This document shows positions 36,900 to 48,420 of a DNA stretch of 64,000 bases, one piece after another. This stretch comes from Littorina saxatilis (taxonomy: Eukaryota > Mollusca > Gastropoda > Littorinimorpha > Littorinidae). Under the pieces are notes generated by a model that was given only the letters and a program-made list of their open reading frames with translations, was not told the origin of the DNA and did not search any database. The stretch covers positions 20,826,515 to 20,890,514 of the forward strand of contig NC_090261.1 in NCBI RefSeq assembly GCF_037325665.1, in the 5' to 3' direction. The translations under genes and the position numbers were made by a program. The first letter of the stretch is position 1. The number at the start of each line of letters is the position of its first letter.

Positions 36900-37840
36900 T
36901 TGAGCTGTTATCTCAGAAGTTTATACAGCTAGACCTCTGAAACTTTGCACACTTTTATTTGATGATTTCACGAAGTGACCCCAGTTTCGTTGACCCTCAT
37001 CAAATTTTGGGGTCACAGCGGGGTCATGTTCGTTTAATAAAAACTTAACGTTGATGTTATCTCAGATGTGTTTTTAGCTAGAGCTTTAATAGTACGCACA
37101 CTTCTAGGTTTTGATAATCTACCAACTTGACATAAGATTGTGGGCGGGGATGTAGCTCAGTCGGTAGCGCGCTAGATTTGTATCCAGTTGCCTGCTGTCA
37201 GCGTGAGTTCGTCCCCACGTTCGGCGGGAGATTTATTTCTCGGAGTCAACTTTGTGTGCAGACTCTCCTCGGTGTCCGAACACCCCCGTGTGTACACACA
37301 AGCACAAGACCAAGTGCGCACGAAAAAGATCCTGTAATCCATGTCAGAGTTCGGTGGGTTATAGAAACAAGAAAATACCCAGCATGCTTCATCCGAAAGC
37401 GGCGTATGGCTGCCTAAATGGTGGGGTAAAAATGGTCATACACGTAAAATTCCACTCGTGCAAACCACGAGTGCACGTGGGAGTTTCAGCCCACGAACGC
37501 ATAAGAAGAAGAAGAAGACATAAGGTTGATTGACCTTCGTCACAGCCCACTTCGTCAACATCACGGGCCAAAGAATCTAGACACAGCCATCGTCGAACGC
37601 TGAAGAAGAAGAAGATTGACCTTCGTCAAGTTTTGGGGTCACAGGGGGTCATGTTCGAATCAAAATATCTTAACATTGATGTTATCTCAGGTGTTTTTGA
37701 AGCTTGAGCTTTGAAACTTTGAACACTTGAAGGATTTGATAATCTACCTACGTGACCCTAGTTTGGTTGATCCCTGTCACATTTTGGGGTCACAGTGGGG
37801 TCAAGTTTGTAAAAGCTTTACATTGCGGTTTTTGAGTCAC
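36900..37840. repeat. Tandem GGGGTCACAG repeat interrupted by a SINE
   Basis: Units containing 'ttttggggtcacag', 'gttatctcag' and 'tttgataatctacc' recur at about 36910, 37045, 37660 and 37780. They are interrupted by the SINE at 37141-37516 and a short extra piece to 37615. Confidence 0.7.
37141..37516 (+). repeat. tRNA-headed SINE with target duplication
   Basis: The head is GGGCGGGGATGTAGCTCAGT with A-box TAGCTCAGTCGG and a B-box-like GAGTTCGTCCC. The tail is (GAA)n. Flanked by GACATAAGATTG / GACATAAGGTTG. Related copies at 44640-44962 (minus) and a tail fragment at 60740-60865. Confidence 0.85.
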
Positions 37841-37844
37841 TTGA

Positions 37845-38480
37845 GAAAAAGTGACTCTATGTAATCGGTCAGTGTTAGTCTGTCCGGCCGGCCGGCCGGC
37901 CGGCCGGCCGTCCGTAGACACCACCTTAACGTTGGACTTTTCTCGGAAACTATCAAAGCGATCGGGCTCATATTTTGTTTAGTCGTGACCTCCAATGACC
38001 TCTACACTTTAACGATGGTTTCGTTGACCTTTGACCTTTTTCAAGGTCACAGGTCAGCGTCAAAGGAAAAATTAGACATTTTATATCTTTGACAAAGTTC
38101 ATCGGATGTGATTGAAACTTTGTAGGATTATTCTTTACATCAAAGTATTTACATCTGTAGCCTTTTACGAACGTTATCAGAAAAACAAGGGAGATAACTA
38201 GCCTTTTCTGTTCGGCAACACACAACTTAACGTTGGGCTTTTCTCGGAAACTATAAAAGTGACCGGGCTCAAATTTTATGTGAACGTGACTCCCAGTGAC
38301 CTCTACACTTTGACGTCTGCTTTGGTGACCTTTGACCTTTTTCAAGGTCACAGGTATGTCTTGAAGGAAAAAAATTGAAATATCATATCTCTGAAACTAT
38401 TCATCGGATTTGATTCAAACTTTATAGGATTATTCTTTACATCAAATTATTTACATCTGTATTGTGTTGTGAATAGCAAT
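37845..38480 (+). repeat. GTGACCTTTGACC-type repeat with (GGCC)n
   Basis: Two diverged halves, each with 'cttttctcggaaact', 'gacctctacactt' and 'gacctttttcaaggtcacag' words. A GGCC microsatellite (37884-37910) lies near the left end. Family not named. Confidence 0.6.
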
Positions 38481-38981
38481 TTCTTCCTGTCCATCTGATG
38501 CCTCATATAATATTCAGAACTGCGAAAGTGACTCGATCGAGCGTTTGCTCTTCTTGTCTCAGTTATTTTTTATTAAATTTCACTGAATTGTATGTGTTAT
38601 TAACCAGCAGACATTACCAAAATTTTGCTTATTTTTATCAAATTTTAGAGTCCCAGCAGTTAGTGGAATCCTCCTTTTAAGACCTACAAGACCCTTAAGG
38701 CTTATGGACATGACGAAGAAAAGTCATATAAAGCAATTGCTTTTCTTGATTTATTTCTTTGCAAAATTGAAGAAAGGTGGATTAAATGGGTTACACACCT
38801 TTTCTCAATGATATATATTAAAAATAATGGTCTTGATTCTCGGTCATGAAAAAGCACTTTGACCATTACTTTTTAATATTTACTGAGCATGTTACCTGTA
38901 CTTATTTCCCAATAACTCTTTAATCAGAATTTGTGTGGTGAAATCACATATGGAAACGGATCTCTGTTTGTTATATTGCAG

Positions 38982-39590
38982 GTGGAAAATGGTGATTCAT
39001 GGGGCAATCGATGGCTTTAGCCGGGCCACTACCTTCCTCCATGCCACCGAAACAACAGGTCAGAGACCGTTCGGGATCTGTTTTTGGGTGGAACCCAACG
39101 CTTTGGACTCCCGTCAAGAGTCCGCATGGACCATGGTGGCGAGAATCTGGATGTCGTCGCCCTCATGAACGAACACAGGGGAGAAGGGAGAGGCAGTGCG
39201 ATGCAAGGCCGCAGTGACCATAACCAAAGGATCGAGCGTCTCTGGCTCGACGTCTGGAAAGATGTGGTGAACCCTTACCATGACCTGTTTACTGCTATGG
39301 GAACACCACAGGCAGAAGGTGGTCTGGGGATACTGAACATGGACAATCCCATTCACTTGTGGGCCCTCCACTATGTTTTTCTGCCCAGGCTGAACCGGTC
39401 CCTACAGTGGTTTGTGGAACAGAAGAACCACCAACCCCTGAGGACAGAGCGCAACAGAACTCCCCTGCAGCTCTTCTTCAGGGGGATGCTGGAGAGACGA
39501 GCCAGCACATCCACAGCAGTACAGGACTTCTGGAAAGGGAGAAGCCTTCAATCGATAATCGAGGACCATCCTTTGCCAGACAGTCGTTAG
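38982..39590 (+). pseudogene. Integrase-like DDE core exon, probably decayed
   Basis: Acceptor TATATTGCAG, then WKMVIHGAIDGFSRATTFLH; downstream blocks MDHGGENLDVV (second Asp) and NQRIERLWLDVWKD (catalytic Glu about 35 residues later), then LHYVFLPRLNRSLQWFVEQ. Stop at 39588. The D..D..E order and the HGGEN and RLW blocks fit an animal integrase-core family that is transposon-derived and not flanked by LTRs here. The frame appears to contain about one break, so the copy is either decayed or carries a sequence error. In the family the protein acts on DNA; whether this copy is host-used is unknown. Confidence 0.65.
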
Positions 39591-39739
39591 GATGTGCCTG
39601 CCACGGCTTGCCCCCTCTCTGAGGAACAGCTCGTGCAACTAACGGAGCGCATTGACCCTCGGAGTGGGCCACCCACCGATCAACATGGTCAGATGTTGTT
39701 CTCCAGTTCGTTGCCAACATGCTCGAGTAAAAAAAAAGT

Positions 39740-40590
39740 TAGCTTGTGGACACCCCAAACCTGAAGTGTATAGCAGACCTGTGAACCCATACGATTTTGC
39801 CATATTTTGTACGCTTGATTGTCCAGACTACAAGCAGATTGGTCAGTGGAATCACAAGAAAAATTCATTGTCTACTTTTATTTACAAGCGCAGGGTTCGA
39901 CACTAGCGGGGGCGGGGGGCGGAACGCCCCAGAGTTTTGTGTTCCGCCCCAATTATTGCCGAAGCTTGGGGCCCACTCCGCCCCAGGATAAATTCCAACA
40001 ATGACAAACCGAAATTTCTAATGCCAGAGCCAATCACTAAAAATCGCCAGTCATAGTCGTCACTGAAATTTGCGTTACGATCAATGCCGCAGTCAAGAAG
40101 AAAAAAAACCCATTGAAATCGTCGAAGGACAATGCCGCAAGGGAAATAACTCCCAAATTGCGCTCTTTAGCGTGAGAGATAAGTATCGCCTTCAAATGCC
40201 AAACGCAAAATGTGGCGACACATCCCTGGTGTAAAAAGACCTGGAAATGAAGATGAAGAACAGGGTGGAGAGAAACGAAAAAAGGAGACCGATGCAGCCA
40301 AAAGCGTGAAGCTCTGTCGTAATTTCAATGTCAAATGGTTGAAAGAATTACCCTGGCTTCAGTACGATGAAGAAAAACAAACAATGCATTGCCGCACGTG
40401 AATAATGAGAGTGGGCCCCAGATTTTTGTTTTCCGCCCCAGCAATTTCCATCTCTGGGGCCAGTGTGGCCCCAGGCCAAATAAGTTAGTGTCGACCCCTG
40501 AAGCGCATTCCAAAGCCGATCCAGTGTTTTGACACATGATTACTGCTTTTGTCAATGAAAGAAGCATTCGTTTTAAATTGTAAACTTATT
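39740..40590 (+). mobile_element. DNA-transposon remnant interrupted by a hAT-like element
   Basis: Left part 39740-39890 and right part 40501-40590 together match 13360-13600. A 610-bp CAGGG element is inserted between them. Confidence 0.65.
39891..40500 (+). mobile_element. hAT-like deletion derivative keeping a zinc-finger start of the transposase
   Basis: Ends CAGGGTTCGACACTA / TTAGTGTCGACCCCTG, flanked by AAGCG on both sides. A 63-codon ORF at 40210-40401 starts MWRHIPGVKRPGNEDEEQGG and later reads FNVKWLKELPWLQYDEEKQT then MHCRT. This is the opening of the TTF/BED-like zinc finger of hAT transposases and their domesticated relatives (KIAA1586 / C17orf113-like). The rest of the transposase is deleted. 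Confidence 0.65.
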
Positions 40591-40599
40591 AGGCTACTT

Positions 40600-41282
40600 G
40601 CCCTATCCGCGCCAGCCACGTAATCGTGCAATAAATCTGCAATATCTTGCATGGCGTTGGGAGGTGTGCCTCAATTTGCGGGTTTGCTTTGAGACCTCAG
40701 AGTAAGGATGTGTCTGGGTGCAGACACTTCGCCTTCCAAAAAGTTAATTTGCACTGAGCAGCATTGGGCTGCAACAATGAAAGCCTCAAAAACAATCAAT
40801 AAAGTTTGTTCAAAGTACCAAGCATGGTAGAAGGTATAAGCAACTGTTTTTTTCAAATTGGTTTAAATCTGCGCTCTAATTCTAAACCAATCTTTGTAAA
40901 GTGGAAAGTCATTCAAATAAAGCGAAATTATGTCCGCTGTGTATTTTATTATTTTTAAACACAGGTACTGCACCACGAAAACAATATTGCTAAAAAAAAA
41001 AAAAAAATACGTACACTTTGTGAAAGAAAGTTGCAAAGAAAGTTTTACACAATGATTTGCCATTAGGTTACCTGTTTAATTGCACCAAATTTCTTTTGAT
41101 GTATCTATAGTATAGATTTATAAGGTTGAAAATTGCTGAAAGTTTTTAAAACAGACTATTGTTTTTGAAAAAGACCTTAGTGTATTTTTAGGTTTATTGA
41201 TGCTAGATATATTTATATATATATATATATATATATGGCTTGCCCAATCCAACGTATAAAGGAACTCATTGTTATTCAGCCA
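40600..41282. other. Gene-free AT-rich stretch
   Basis: No family recognised apart from a poly-A run near 40993 and an (AT)n array at about 41209-41236. Confidence 0.5.
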
Positions 41283-41286
41283 TTAA

Positions 41287-42245
41287 CCTTCGCCGGCACT
41301 CGTTATCGACTACACACGAACGCATTCGTGGGGCCAAGCAGACCCATGCTTCTCAAAGAAGGAAAAATGTGCATATCCTTCCGTGGCACTCGTGGGGCCG
41401 TGCAGACCCATGCTTCTCAAAGAACGAAAAATATGCATATCCTTCCGTGGCACTCGTGGGTCCGTGCGGACACAGAAGGGTGTTTGATGCAAATATCTCT
41501 TAAACGAGTTGGAATTTTTTTATTGAGCTTTTAGAAATGCCTCAGACACCTAAAAAGCTCATTAAATTTCAGTGATAATTAATTAATTAATTAATTAATG
41601 GTCAAATTTAGACTACACACGGTATTTGGTAAAATATTATGGGTCTGCATGGCCCCACGAGTGCCACGGAAGGGTTTGCACAATTGTCCTTCTTTGAGAA
41701 GTATGGGTCCGCATGGACCCACGAGTGCCTCGGAAGGGTATACACGCTTTTCCTTCTTTGAGAAGTATGGGTCCGCACGTCCTCACGAATGCTTCCGTGT
41801 GTAGTCTAAATTTGACCATTAATTAATTAATTAATTAATTATCACTGAAATTTAATGAGCTTTTAGGAGATGAAAGCTTTGTAGGTGTCTGAGGCATTTC
41901 TAAAAGCTCATTAAAAAATTCCAACTCGTTTAAGAGATATTTGCAATCAAACACCCTTCTGGGTCCGCACGGACCCACGAGTGCCTCGGAAGGGTATACA
42001 CGCTTTTCCTTCTTTGAGAAGTATGGGTCCGCACGTCCCCACGAATGCTTCCGTGTGTAGTCTAAATTTGACCATTAATTAATTAATTAATTATCACTGA
42101 AATTTAATGAGCTTTTAGGAGATGATAGCTTGTTAGGTGTCTGAGGCATTTCTAAAAGCTCATTAAAAAATTCCAACTCGTTTAAAAGATATTTGCAATC
42201 AAACACCCTTCTGGGTCCGCACGGACCCACGAGTGCCGGCGAAGG
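41287..42245. mobile_element. TTAA-flanked (piggyBac-like) element with internal inverted duplications
   Basis: Perfect 16-bp ends CCTTCGCCGGCACTCG / CGAGTGCCGGCGAAGG, with TTAA at 41283-41286 and 42246-42249. The inside has repeated and inverted blocks ('tctaaaagctcattaaa', 'attaattaattaatta', 'tatgggtccgcac') and no ORF of note. Related by ends and palindromic words to 3394-3840. Confidence 0.7.
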
Positions 42246-42249
42246 TTAA

Positions 42250-42880
42250 AGACATTTTCCGAATTACAATGGTTTAATAGCCAACTTGCACAATACCCCT
42301 TTTGAACAGCTCTCTGGTGCGAAAGATAAGGAAGGTTCACTTCCCTACGGGCAAACGTTTTGCTCTCACAAGCACTGGTGTTCTCTGGCTTGTGTAAAAA
42401 ACCCAAAATAAAATCTCAATCGCCTTACTTTTGTATACAGGACATGCTTGGGTACTTTGAACGAACTAAAGGATTATTCTTGCGGCTATTATTGCCGCAG
42501 CCAATAAACCTTTAACGACTTTGTGTGTGTCTGTGTGTGAATGCTCTGATTTGTTTTGCTATTGTGTATTGCCGTGAGCTCCGGCGAGAAGGGGTGATTA
42601 ATTTATGTTCATTATTATTATGTCTCACTGTGTTTTCACAGCTGTACAGAACAGTGAAAGGGATACTCGTTCAAACTTTGGTATGATGCCATGAGCGCCA
42701 TAGTTTAACTAGAGTCAAATCAGTTATTTTTCTTTTTATATTCAATGGTGCCTCATTCACCCATATTCATCAGAACATAAGCTATTTGCAACGTTCATTG
42801 AAGGTCAAGGTCACTTTAAGTTACCTATCAAACCTCATAGTGGTGTTTATTGTTTATGGTTAGTGTTTTCCCCTGGAGCA
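42250..42880. other. Gene-free stretch
   Basis: Nothing recognised on either strand; AT-rich with one GTGTGT tract near 42522. Confidence 0.4.
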
Positions 42881-42883
42881 ATT

Positions 42884-43042
42884 TTTTGATTAGTGCTTTT
42901 GTGAACAAGAAACAATTAACAAGTGGCTGCTTTTGTGAACAAGAAACAATTAACAAGTGGCTCTATCCCATCTCCCCCCCACCCCTTCCACGTCGCGATA
43001 TAACCTTCGTGGTTGAAAACACCAAATAAAGAAAGAAAGTGT
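42884..43042 (+). repeat. SINE, 5'-truncated, with internal 40-bp duplication
   Basis: Tail half of the family seen at 43183-43549. The block 'gcttttgtgaacaagaaaca' is tandemly doubled. Ends in AAATAAAGAAAGAAAG. Confidence 0.8.
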
Positions 43043-43182
43043 TTTAAACATTTTCAGTTCTCCATTTAGTTTGGTGAAGTAGTGTAGAGCATTTTTTGAA
43101 CATCAATAATCATGTATGAATTTATTGCATGTTTGTTGCTAGAATATTAATCATTCTTCTGCTGAAAGTAAACATTGTGGTG

Positions 43183-43549
43183 AGTCGCATAGGTACCCCC
43201 CGCGGGTTTGGGGGAAGAATTTACCCGATGCTCCCCAGCATGTCGTAAGAGGCGACTAACTGATTCTGTTTCTCCTTTTACCCTTGTTAAGTGTTTCTTG
43301 TATAGAATATAGTCAATTTTTGTAAAGATTTTACTCAAGCAGTATGTAAGAAATGTTATGTCCTTTGTACTGGAAACTTGCATTCTCCCAGTAAGGTAAT
43401 ATATTGTACTACGTTGCAAGCCCCTGGAGCAAATTTTTGATTAAGTGCTTTTGTGAACAAGAAACAAGTGACAAGTGGCTCTATCCCATCTCCCCCCGTC
43501 GCGATATAACCTTCGTGGTTGAAAACAATGTTAAACACCAAATCAAAGG
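43183..43549 (+). repeat. SINE, near full length
   Basis: The head 'ccccccgcgggtttggggga' lacks an obvious tRNA look. The body has 'gtaagaggcgactaac' and 'ataaccttcgtggttgaaaa'; the tail is 'aaacaccaaatcaaag'. It is the reference for reconstructing the order of the split copy at 16840-17533. Confidence 0.8.
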
Positions 43550-44300
43550 TGAGTTTTAGATACTAAAATGTGCCAACAATTTTAACAGCACACCTGAGTC
43601 CCCTTTTTACTTTAGTTGCAAGATCAGTACATGTTCTATCACGGAATTTTGTTTTGTTTTTGTAATTATGTGTATTTAGAGATTTTTCAAACCAAACTAT
43701 TAATCTTTGAGCTCAGATGTCCTACTTTTTGACGAATTGGTATGTTTATTCAAGGTAAGCTAGACGAATCATTTGTATCAGGAAACTAAATGAAATTCTG
43801 ATTTTATGTGAAAAATTGAATCAGTATCACAACAATTTCAAAAATTATTCATATTATGTGCTGGTTAATGACTATTAAATTTGCAAGCCAAAGCTCTGTT
43901 TGCATTCTGAATTTTGCATGTAAATGTCCCATTTCAAAGATCACCTATATATTTAGGTGTGTGTGTAGTCTTTTTAAGAACATCAATTATATACATTTAT
44001 TGGATCTTGATTGCTTGAATGTGTATGACACATAATTCTTGTGTATGAATAAATGTGTATGACAAGTTTGAATATTGGATAATACAAATTGTTTGTATGG
44101 ATTTTGATTCCTGTATGGTGAGGCAATGAACATGTGCGAGTGAGATGTCTATGATGGACAGCAAAATGTAGTTATGGATTCATGGCTGCTAGTCTCATTT
44201 CCAGTCATATTAAAAAAAAACAAGTTGTTTTTACAAAAACACAAAACATAACTCAAGTTGTCTGCCACAAATACAATTAATTTTAATCAAACAAGTGTCA
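43550..44300. other. Gene-free AT-rich stretch
   Basis: No ORF, repeat or RNA recognised. Confidence 0.4.
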
Positions 44301-44302
44301 TG

Positions 44303-44535
44303 CAGAAAATCATCACAAAATGGAATGCATACTTTATGTTTATCACATCATAAGACACACTGGTAATACTTGGCAGGTGAGAGTTAACCCATCACACAAT
44401 GGAATGAATATTTTTATCCCATCATAAGACTGGTATTACTTGGCAGTTGCGAGTTCATCCATCACAAAGTGGAATGAATACTTTAATTTTATCACATCAT
44501 AAAGAATACATCGGTTCTACTTGGCAGGTGACAGC
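44303..44535. repeat. Three ~75-85-bp tandem repeats
   Basis: Units contain 'atcacaxaatggaatg(a/c)ata', 'atcacatcataa' and 'acttggcaggtg' in order. The units differ by small deletions. Confidence 0.7.
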
Positions 44536-44639
44536 TGAACAGTTAGCAAAACAGTCACTATTTAATACTGGTTACAGAGACGAGGAATTGAGGCTGAAAT
44601 TTATAAACTAAACAAGAAAGCTGAAATTGTGTGAGCCGT

Positions 44640-44962
44640 TTGTTCGTTCATGGGCTGAAACTCCCACGGCTTTTACGTGTATGACCGTTTTTACCCCGCC
44701 ATTTAGGCAGCCATACGCCGCTTTTGGAGGAAGCATGCTGGGTATTTTCGTGTTTCTATAACCCACCGAACTCTGACATGGATTACAGGATCTTTTTCGT
44801 GCGCACTTGGTCTTGTGCTTGCGTGTACACACGGGGGTGTTCGGACACCGAGGAGAGTCTGCACACAAAGTTGACTGTGAGCAATAATAAATCTCTCGCC
44901 GAACGTGGGGACGAACTCGCGCTGACAGCGGCCAACAGGACTGAGCTACATCCCCGCCCTTG
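44640..44962 (-). repeat. tRNA-headed SINE, minus strand
   Basis: Inverse of the family at 37141-37516. The tRNA-like head is at the right end (44930-44962); the 'ccatacgccgcttttg' and 'cacgggggtgttcggacacc' blocks are recognisable. Confidence 0.85.
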
Positions 44963-45489
44963 TGTGAACAGTGACCTTCACTACAGAGGAGTGTAAAACT
45001 ATAAAAGGAAAAGCAGTAGACAACGCCAGTTTTGGTTAGTTTGGTAAAACATAAAAACAGACTCGTTACACAGGGCACGAATATCACATTATCATAACTG
45101 TTACAAACGCTTTTGAGTTTATTAATTTGTATACCATTATGAGACAGTATAACAAAGTTGTTAGCGTGCAATTGATTTGTTTGTATCCGGTTTATGGTGT
45201 ATATTGCCAAGTTTTGTATGGGACACTAACGCTAGTCCGAGTGCTTTTGATATTTTGCTGGCAACGTGTTATTCGTGTAGTAGGGGGGTTGAACCATTTA
45301 TTCTGTACATTAGGTAACTGATACCTGATATGATGTGACTTGATCAATAGTCGAGAGAAATACAATGATTTACATGTTTTCCATGGACAGCGTTACACGG
45401 AACACGAAAAGCAGGCAACATAACGACAAACAATGGTGCAAAAAAACAAATAAGAACAGAACACACTCTTGAAACACAACGGCAATTTA

Positions 45490-46160
45490 AATAATGCAAA
45501 ACACAAACATTAAATCTTCGAAAGTCTCTCTCTTGCATTTAATAGCAAGTAAGAAATGATGTACGGTACAGGCACCCAAAATAAAGCTTATTTTACTGAG
45601 AGAAAAAACACACACACACCTTGTCTTAATAATTTTAATATTTCAAAGTTCAACGTTAAACACCCCCCCTCCCCCCCCTGCAAAAAGCAAAGAAAACAAT
45701 CAAAACAAAAACAAGGTATGTAAAGGAGTATAGGAAACCGGTTAAATCAGGGTCATGTTTTTTTTTCCTTTGCAGCATGACCTCAAATAATTCAGTTTGA
45801 ATACATTTATGAATTCTCTTCAAATTGCAGAACAAACATTTTTTCGCAGGGTGTGTACAGATAGAAACACCAACACCTACGGCTACCAAGCAAAAATAAT
45901 GCGAAACACAAACATCAAATCTTCGAAAGTCTCTCTCTTGCATTTAATAGCAAGTAAGAAATGATGTACGGTACAGGCACCTAACATAAAGCTTATTTTA
46001 CGGAGAGAAAAAAACCACACACACCTTGTCTTAATAATTTTAAGATTTCAAAGTTCAACGTTAACACCCCCCCCCCCCCCCCCCCCCCCCCAGGGTGTGT
46101 ACAGATAGAAACACCAACAGCTACGGCTACCAAGCAGAAACTAAACGCACCATTGAAGGA
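45490..46160. repeat. ~402-bp tandem duplication 3' of the HECT exon
   Basis: 'cttcgaaagtctctctcttg', 'gatgtacggtacaggcacc' and 'ccttgtcttaataatttta' occur near 45515-45640 and again near 45917-46040. 'gtgtgtacagatagaaacac' occurs near 45850 and 46095. Poly-C runs follow each unit. Confidence 0.8.
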
Positions 46161-46166
46161 AAGTTT

Positions 46167-46407
46167 TTACAATAAATAAAATCCACCCCCTTCAAGAACA
46201 GCCTGGGACAGCTTCTGCCTCAGTTCTTGACGTGTCGGGCAGACACCTGCATTCTGAGGGCACAAGTTGACACTCTGGGGAGTGGCTTTTCGGGTGTGTC
46301 CACAAACACCACGGTCAGAGGACTCTGGTACCCTCCTGGTACTGTGGACCGGCTCCCAGACATGAAAAACACGAAATCTGAGATGGTGGTTTCTCCGCAC
46401 TTTCCAT
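46167..46407 (-). pseudogene. Last exon of a HECT-type E3 ubiquitin ligase, frame disturbed
   Basis: After a good acceptor (TTGTTTCAG) the frame reads CGETTISDFVFFMSGSRSTV, then PLTVVFVDTPEKPLPRVSTC and ALRMQV, and stops at ..RHVKN. The shifted frame continues with ELRQKLSQAVLEGGGF, which is the expected end of the HECT C-lobe. The P.(V/A)STC(A/F) block with the catalytic Cys is present. One base of frame difference separates the two parts, so this is either a decayed copy or a sequence error. No upstream exon was recognised in 46408-47400, so it may be a stray fragment of the large G2E3-like HECT family of molluscs. Confidence 0.55.
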
Positions 46408-46419
46408 CTGAAACAAGAC

Positions 46420-47405
46420 AAAAAAGAAATTCTGAAATAAAGGAAACATCATCCCGCTTTCTTTATAAGCATACAAGTACCAGGACTCAAAAGAGAGGGA
46501 ATTATTGCATGCTTGTGTTCATTTGTAGAAGCGTAGAAATGTTAAGCATGCTTTGCGACACAGAATGAAATGCTATTTTGAAAGCGTAACTTTTCTTGAG
46601 ACTTTTTTTGAGCTGCTTGACGTTCAGTTTGATATGTGAAGGCAAACGAGATTCATTTTCCCAAATCTTTGGAGCTTTCAGGGGTAAAACCATGTGTTTA
46701 TCATTTGCTGCTTTACATACAAGTTATTCTCCTGGGCCGTTTCCCATTTTGTGACATGTATTTTCAGTCCTTAAAACATGTATTAAATGGCAACTTGAAT
46801 GTATACTCTCCCAAAAAAGAAACTTGACACAGGTAAACATTGATGTTTTTCAAATATATAATATATGTTAGAGGAAAGCACCAAAATTCAGTTTGAAGTT
46901 TGTCGGTTACATTGTTGCTAACAACTAACCCATAAAAAGAACATAATTGAACCAAGACTTTACTGGGTGGTCGCCCTTTTATTGAATTGCAAAAATTCTC
47001 GTCTGCACAAAAATCATGTGCATGGAGAGTATCGAGAGTATACATATTTTCTTTAGAAATAATTTTTTTTCCAGTAATACTCCAGGTTGTTAATGATGCA
47101 GACTTGCAACAAAACAATATAGAATATATATATATTATTTTCTTGGTAGTGTTAGCAGTATTCAAATTCATGTCACAACTTCCGGTTTCCATGTTATGAA
47201 GGTGCTTTACTTTAAAACCTTTGTATTTTTACTGAACACTAAGACAAACAAAATGTGCAAGTATTTGTTATTCTATCTCTGCAGGCCAAGAATATTTATG
47301 AAACTAGTATTTGTGAATGAAATTAATTTGTACAGCTTAAATGTCTCAAGTTAAATTTAATAAAAAGTCTACTTTATAACATGGTTTTCCCTGGTACACA
47401 GCTCT
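46420..47405. other. Gene-free AT-rich stretch
   Basis: No supported exon or repeat. ORFs of 60-140 residues here have AT-driven composition and no motif. Confidence 0.4.
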
Positions 47406-47410
47406 GGAGA

Positions 47411-47714
47411 TTAAAGCTGTGGTCTATTTATGACTTTCCTGGGCTACGAGGTTGAAAAATAGGGATACAATCATGTACAGAATTCTGTACAGCAAACGCT
47501 ACCAGAAACCCCACCTATACGGCGTGTATGACCTTGAGAGCTTCAGTCAACGCTTGAATTTTTCAGGGATAACAGCCGGTTTGCTCTCTCAAGACTGATC
47601 ATATTTTATCTTCAAGAGAGATCAAGGGGAAAAAATAAACGCCCCGGCGAAGATTCGAACTCTCGACCTCTCGACTTCGTGTCTCATGTCCTAACCACTA
47701 GGCTACTGCGCCAA
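47411..47714 (-). repeat. tRNA-headed SINE, minus strand member of an inverted pair
   Basis: The head at 47640-47714, read in reverse, is TTGGCGCAGTAGCCTAGTGG with B-box GAGTTCGAATCTTC. The tail end has 'catgtacagaattctgtaca'. Inverse partner at 48421-48731. Confidence 0.8.
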
Positions 47715-47809
47715 TTGAGAAAATGAAGGAAAAACATTGATATGAATTCATGTTATGTTATTCTTGAAGCAGCATGATTTATATCTCTATCCGCCCATTG
47801 TTCAGAAGT

Positions 47810-48121
47810 TTGTTTGTTTGTTTGTTTGTTTGCTTAACGCCCAGCCGACCACGAAGGGCCATATCAGGGCGGAGCTGCTTTGACATATAACGTGCGCCAC
47901 ACACAAGACAGAAGTCGCAGCACAGGCTTCATGTCTCACCCAGTCACATTATTCTGACACCGGACCAACCAGTCCTAGCACTAACCCCATAATGCCAGAC
48001 GCCAGGCGGAGCAACCACTAGATTGCCAATTTTAAAGTCTTAGGTATGACCCGGCCGGGGTTCGAACCCACGACCTCCCGATCACGGGGCGGACGCCTTA
48101 CCACTAGGCCAACCGTGCCGG
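47810..48121 (-). repeat. tRNA-headed SINE with (GTTT)n tail, full length
   Basis: Target duplication TTGTTCAGAAGT at 47798-47809 and 48122-48133. The head, read in reverse, is GGCACGGTTGGCCTAGTGGT with B-box GGGTTCGAACCCC. The tail is (GTTT)n at the left. Confidence 0.88.
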
Positions 48122-48420
48122 TTGTTCAGAAGTGAATACATGTATAACTATTTCTTAGATGTCTGGTTTCAACTGGCTTTGGAGAGATTCAATTACTGTT
48201 CTTGTCATTTTCTTGCATGTTGTAAATAGAGATATCGCAGCTATTTGCATGGCGCGAATGTCGTGTAGCATGACGGTGTAAACATGTACTGCGATTCTGT
48301 AAAACATGTTTGCAAATAAAGGCAAATTTTAATGTCAATTTTTACGTTTTTGCAACGCATAAATGATAATTCAAGCGTAAAATGATATAAAATTATCAAT
48401 TTTTTATCTTTGACAATACT

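Noticed and set aside
38982-39590. Integrase exon as part of a retroelement
   Set aside because: Its sequence blocks (IHGAIDGFSR, DHGGEN, RIERLW) fit the intron-containing animal integrase-core family, and no other retroelement part is nearby.
47640-48121. tRNA genes at the heads of repeats (also 15900-15986, 37141-37215, 44930-44962, 48421-48490, 56840-56882)
   Set aside because: They have A- and B-box-like words, but diverged stems, and each continues into a SINE body with tail and target duplication.
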